A DNA stretch of 53,847 nucleotides from JBKEDF01 sp047975325 (GTDB taxonomy: Bacteria > Pseudomonadota > Alphaproteobacteria > Rhodobacterales > Rhodobacteraceae), in contig JBKEDF010000087.1 of assembly GCA_047975325.1 (NCBI GenBank), positions 1 to 53,847 of the forward strand, given 5' to 3'. A program made the position numbers and the translations under genes. Below are positions 50,526 to 53,847 of the stretch, in pieces (position 1 is the stretch's first letter; each line of letters starts with the position of its first letter). A model generated the notes under the pieces. That model did not search any database. It had not been told where the DNA came from and worked only from the letters and a program-made list of their open reading frames with translations.

Positions 50526-52666
50526 GTATTGCCGAGCTGAATTTCTCCGGCCGTCGCCGGCTGCCCGATATCCGTGGCGCCGAGGCCGCCGAATGCGGGC
50601 TGGTCTGCATGACGATGATCGGCCGTTATCACGGTCATGATATTGACCTGAATGGGCTGCGCCAGCGTTTCTCACTGTCGCTGACGGGTGCAACGCTACG
50701 CAACCTGATGCAGCTTGCCGAACAGCTTTCGCTGGCACCGCGCGCTTTGCGGGTGGGTTTGCAGGCGCTGGACAATGTACGATTGCCCGCGATCCTGCAC
50801 TGGGACCTGAACCATTTTGTGGTGCTCAAATCCGTCAAGGGAAACAAGGCGGTGGTCCATGATCCAGCTCGTGGTGTCCGGACGCTGACGTTTGATGAGC
50901 TATCGAACCATTTCACCGGCGTTGTGCTGGAACTTACCCCGGCCGGAGATTTCAAGAAGGCCAAGGCGCGGATGCCGGTCAAGCTGACCAGCCTGTGGTC
51001 GCGGACCGAGGGCATGGGCGCCGCGATTTTCCAGGTTCTGCTGTTGTCGGTCGTGTTCCAGATCGCAACCTTTGCCATGCCGTTCCATCTGCAACTGGTG
51101 GTGGATGAGGCGATCGGGCGCGCGGATAGCAGCCTGCTGACGGTTCTGGCGCTTGGCTTCGGGGCGCTTTCGGTGCTGCATGCGGGGCTGGAGGCGTTGC
51201 GGAACTGGGTGCTGCGGCTTCTGGGTTCAATGATGTCGTTTCAGGTGGTGGGCAATATCGTCCGACACCTGATGCGCCTGCCGGTGCCGTTCTTCGAAAA
51301 ACGCCATGTCGGGGACATCATGTCCCGGATCGAATCCACCAACGCCATTCAGGACGCGCTGACGCGCGGTATGATCTCGGCCATCGTGGACGGGGCGATG
51401 GCGGTGATCGCGGCCTTCATCCTGTTTCTTTATTCACCGCTGCTGGCGGTGATCGTCGTGGCGTCATTGCTTATCGTGCTGGGGCTGGGATTTGCGTTTT
51501 ACCCCGCCACCCGCGCCGCGACCGAGGAAAACATCGTCGCCATGGCCTCTGAGCAATCGCATCTGATCGAGACGGTGCGCGCCATGTCCACCATCACGCT
51601 GATGGGCGGGGAGACGGACCGGGAAGCCAAATGGCGCAACCGCTATGCCGCTGTCATCAACAGTTCGGTGCGGGTGGGACGCTACGATATCTCACTGCGT
51701 TTCCTGCAAAATGCGGTGATCGGGGTGCAGACGGTGCTGGTGATTTACCTGGCCGCGCGGATGATCCTGACCACACAGGGCTTTTCGGTCGGGATGCTGA
51801 TGGCCTTCCTGTCCTTCCGGCAGACCTTCAGCGACCGGGCGCTGTCGCTTGTGGGTGAGGTCATGCAGTTCCGTCTGCTGGGGCTGCATCTGGACCGGCT
51901 GGCCGATATTGTCACCGCCGAAGCTGATATCGCCCATCAGGGCGATCGCCCGCCGCGGATGATCAACGTCGAGGGCGGGATTGAGCTTCAGAACATCTCG
52001 TTCCGCTATGGTGCGGGGAACCCGCCGGTGCTCGACGATGCGTCGCTCATTATCGAGCCGGGGGATTTTGTTGCCGTCACCGGCCCCTCGGGCGGCGGCA
52101 AGACAACGTTTGCCAAGCTGCTTCTTGGCCTGAACCCGCCCGATGCCGGCCAGATCCTGCTGGATGGGCAGCCGGCTACGCCCGACTTGTGGCGCGCCTG
52201 GCGGGCACAGATCGGGGTGGTGGCTCAGGACGATCAGCTTCTGTCAGGTTCGATTGCCGACAATATCGCCTTTTTTGACCCCGACATGGATATGGAGCGC
52301 GTTGCCGCCGCTGCTGTTGCGGCACAAATCCATGAGGATATCACTGGGATGCCGATGCAATACCTGTCGCTGGTGGGTGATATGGGTTCAGCTCTTTCGG
52401 GAGGTCAGCGGCAGCGCGTCCTGCTTGCCCGGGCGCTCTACCGGCAACCGCGATTGCTGCTGCTGGATGAGGGCACGGCCAATCTTGACGAACCGACCGA
52501 GAACGCTATCGCCGATCTTATCGCACAATTGCCGATCACCCGCATCGTGATCGCGCATCGTCCGGCGCTGATTGAACGGGCCGGGCGACAGATCCGCTGC
52601 GGCGATGGCACGATCACCGAAGTTTCGGTCGCACCGCCGTCCCGGAAAGTTCGCCCCGTGAGTTGA
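50522..52666 (+). CDS. Peptidase-C39 ABC exporter for double-glycine peptides
   Basis: The start at ATG 50522 overlaps the adaptor stop. The 714 residues have an N-terminal C39 protease (about 1-140) with Cys25 (AAECGLVCM), His98 (LNHFVVL) and Asp114 (VVHDPARG). The oxyanion-hole Gln expected six residues before the Cys is Gly19 (RGAEAAEC). A six-helix ABC membrane domain (about 165-440) follows. The ATPase domain has Walker A GPSGGGKT, signature LSGGQRQRVLLARAL, Walker B LLLLDEGTANLD and switch IAHRP. CvaB/RaxB-type proteins cleave the leader after Gly-Gly and export the core. Its clients are almost certainly peptides 1-4 and 6. Confidence 0.93.
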   Translation: MSIAELNFSGRRRLPDIRGAEAAECGLVCMTMIGRYHGHDIDLNGLRQRFSLSLTGATLRNLMQLAEQLSLAPRALRVGLQALDNVRLPAILHWDLNHFVVLKSVKGNKAVVHDPARGVRTLTFDELSNHFTGVVLELTPAGDFKKAKARMPVKLTSLWSRTEGMGAAIFQVLLLSVVFQIATFAMPFHLQLVVDEAIGRADSSLLTVLALGFGALSVLHAGLEALRNWVLRLLGSMMSFQVVGNIVRHLMRLPVPFFEKRHVGDIMSRIESTNAIQDALTRGMISAIVDGAMAVIAAFILFLYSPLLAVIVVASLLIVLGLGFAFYPATRAATEENIVAMASEQSHLIETVRAMSTITLMGGETDREAKWRNRYAAVINSSVRVGRYDISLRFLQNAVIGVQTVLVIYLAARMILTTQGFSVGMLMAFLSFRQTFSDRALSLVGEVMQFRLLGLHLDRLADIVTAEADIAHQGDRPPRMINVEGGIELQNISFRYGAGNPPVLDDASLIIEPGDFVAVTGPSGGGKTTFAKLLLGLNPPDAGQILLDGQPATPDLWRAWRAQIGVVAQDDQLLSGSIADNIAFFDPDMDMERVAAAAVAAQIHEDITGMPMQYLSLVGDMGSALSGGQRQRVLLARALYRQPRLLLLDEGTANLDEPTENAIADLIAQLPITRIVIAHRPALIERAGRQIRCGDGTITEVSVAPPSRKVRPVS

Positions 52667-52971
52667 AGGCGCGCCACACTATGCGACGGGGTTGTTTTTG
52701 CGTTCTGCTCCAGTCAAAGTTTAACTTGACCAGCCGTCCTCTATATACCGCATCAATCCACGCTCGCCAATCGCCGGTGCGCAGCGTATCGCCAATGACC
52801 ACCATGAAGTGGTCAATCTGGGTTTCGATGCGGGAACGCTGACCATGGCCGGTTTACATTTGCCAGCCCGTGCCGCCCTTTCGAACTGATAGACGTCCCT
52901 TGTTGAACGTGTACGGCATCTGTGCGTTCTTCCTGGAATCTTCTGACCCGATACCGGAAAGAAAGAGGGCC
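52667..52971. other. Spacer between exporter and IS remnants
   Basis: About 300 bases with no gene I can support. Short open frames exist on both strands but none resembles a known protein. The leftward frame ending near 52721 is broken and unsupported. It probably contains decayed insertion-sequence DNA, since both sides of the next kilobase are transposase remains. Confidence 0.4.
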
Positions 52972-53650
52972 ATGTATCAAGGTCAAGCACATCCCCGTTT
53001 GTGTCTATTGCCCACCACAGCCAGTATTCACACAGAGACCCATATCATCGTTATCCACGAGGTCACCAATCGGGGTTACAACCGTGACCAGTTGCACCCG
53101 ATGGCAATGGCCGCCAATGATGCCCTCGGACGGGACGACCTGCACACCATTGCCGACAAGGGCTATTTCAGTGGCGCGCAGATCCTCGCCTGTGACCGGG
53201 CCGGCATCACCGTGACCGTGCCCCGGCCGGAGACCTCCGGCAACTGTGGCAAGGGTATGTATGTGCAGGCCGACTTCGCCTATGACCTCGCACGCGATGT
53301 CCATGTCTGCCCGACCGGCGAAGACCTGACCTATCGCTATACGTGCGAGGAAGGTGGTCTGCAGATTCGGCGCTACTGGATTAACGAATGTCAGCACTGC
53401 CTGCTTCAGTGCCGATGTACCAGCGGAAAGGAGCGACGCATCACCTGATGGGAACATAAGCATCTGGTCGACAGGATGCGCGAGGCGCTCGATCCGATGA
53501 CGCCGCGGTGCTCAACGGTTGAACATCCCTTTGGCACTATCAAAGCCTGGATGGGGGCGACTCATTTCCTGACGCGGCGGCTGAAAATGTTAGAACCGAG
53601 ATGGCGCTGAACGCTCCAATACTACAGTTGCGTTTGTTGAGGTGTATTTT
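52972..53650 (+). pseudogene. Broken IS1182-type transposase
   Basis: From about 53015 the rightward frame reads like the middle of an IS1182-family DDE transposase: HIIVIHEVTNRGYNRDQL, HTIADKGYFSGAQILACDRAGIT, and RYTCEEGGLQIRRYW. An in-frame TGA at 53446-53448 interrupts it exactly where R-W-E-H is expected (it resumes WEHKHLVDRMREALDPM). A single-base frameshift near 53584-53589 separates HPFGTIKAWMGATHFLTRRLK from NVRTEMALNAPILQL. The N-terminal half is missing. It is inactive. Confidence 0.75.
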
Positions 53651-53847
53651 CCGGTGTGCGCTTGCGGCGGTGGCTTGATGTTGTCGTCGCCATCGTGACC
53701 AGTCCCAGATGAAGGCGACAGTCACTATCGGCCGCGGCAGGAGGCGGGTGATGAGGTAGCGAATTTCCGCTGTGGTTAGCGTGTTTTGAAGCCGTTTGAC
53801 GATACTTCTGCCGGCTGGACCCGCGGACTCGTTTTGTTCGGTTTGCT
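53540..53847 (-). pseudogene. C-terminal transposase remnant on the opposite strand
   Basis: The leftward frame open from the window edge reads KRLQNTLTTAEIRYLITRLL, then VAFIWDWSRWRRQHQATAAS. This resembles the end of IS701/IS5-type transposases, where a W-S-x-W-R-R-x-H-Q-A block is near the C-terminus. The resemblance stops at about 53648, where the IS1182-type remnant on the other strand begins. The remaining residues to the stop at 53540 are read-through. The family assignment is uncertain. Confidence 0.5.

Noticed and set aside
52614..52990. Two short leftward frames after the exporter as genes
   Set aside because: They overlap each other and the end of the exporter gene, and resemble no known protein. 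Probably non-coding or decayed DNA.

Overview
The window looks like a chromosome segment of an alphaproteobacterium, most likely of the Rhodobacterales (Paracoccus/Roseobacter type). The assignment rests on gene content and order, not on a search. tatA-tatB-tatC is followed by a DUF815 ATPase. rpmH-rnpA-yidD-ttcA-(EAL protein)-yidC-MOSC-engB form one rightward run. A DUF1013/TrcR cell-cycle regulator is present. The DNA is G+C-rich, and many genes overlap by the four bases ATGA. No tRNA, rRNA or CRISPR array was found.

Layout. (1) 1-6.5 kb: leftward Tat export operon with DUF815 ATPase; a small HTH protein; a sensor kinase; a mercuric-reductase-like flavoprotein paired with a TVP38/TMEM64 membrane protein. 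(2) 6.6-13.6 kb: rightward housekeeping run (L34, RNase P protein, YidD, TtcA, EAL phosphodiesterase, YidC, MOSC, EngB). (3) 13.7-21.6 kb: panB-panC, an L,D-transpeptidase lipoprotein, NlpC/P60 plus leucyl aminopeptidase, carbonic anhydrase, TrcR, and a secreted RNase T2. (4) 21.6-26.8 kb: leftward peptide-type ABC importer. (5) 27-36.8 kb: accessory catabolic locus B. It has a nitrate/taurine-type ABC importer with a Tat-dependent binding protein, an isochorismatase-like hydrolase, two paralogous cysteine-less carboxymuconolactone-decarboxylase-like proteins, two SDRs, a GMC flavoprotein, a UPF0303 protein and a GntR/UTRA regulator. (6) 36.9-46.8 kb: accessory catabolic locus C, a LacI-controlled run with a second GMC flavoprotein, a VOC protein, a complete sugar ABC importer, a zinc-less MDR dehydrogenase and an aldo/keto reductase. 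(7) 47.0-52.7 kb: peptide export locus. (8) 52.7-53.85 kb: remains of at least two insertion sequences.

The standout is region 7. Six tiny genes with strong ribosome binding sites precede an HlyD-type adaptor and a peptidase-C39 ABC exporter, and a short LuxR-type regulator is divergently transcribed. Five of the six products carry a double-glycine leader. The six fall into three paralogous pairs: two proline-rich cationic peptides; two short hydrophobic glycine-rich peptides; and one leadered plus one leaderless membrane peptide sharing a G-L-x-W-G-T-T-x-G core. The exporter keeps the C39 Cys, His and Asp but has Gly where the family has its oxyanion-hole Gln. I read this as an undescribed multi-peptide microcin/bacteriocin-like secretion locus. 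The leaderless member is a candidate immunity protein. Function is inferred, not shown.

Regions 5 and 6 have clear palindromic operator candidates: a 9-bp-arm inverted repeat before the GntR gene, AAACGTTT-core palindromes before the LacI gene and before its target operon, and a large symmetrical element in the divergent SDR/GMC promoter. Their substrates cannot be read from sequence alone.
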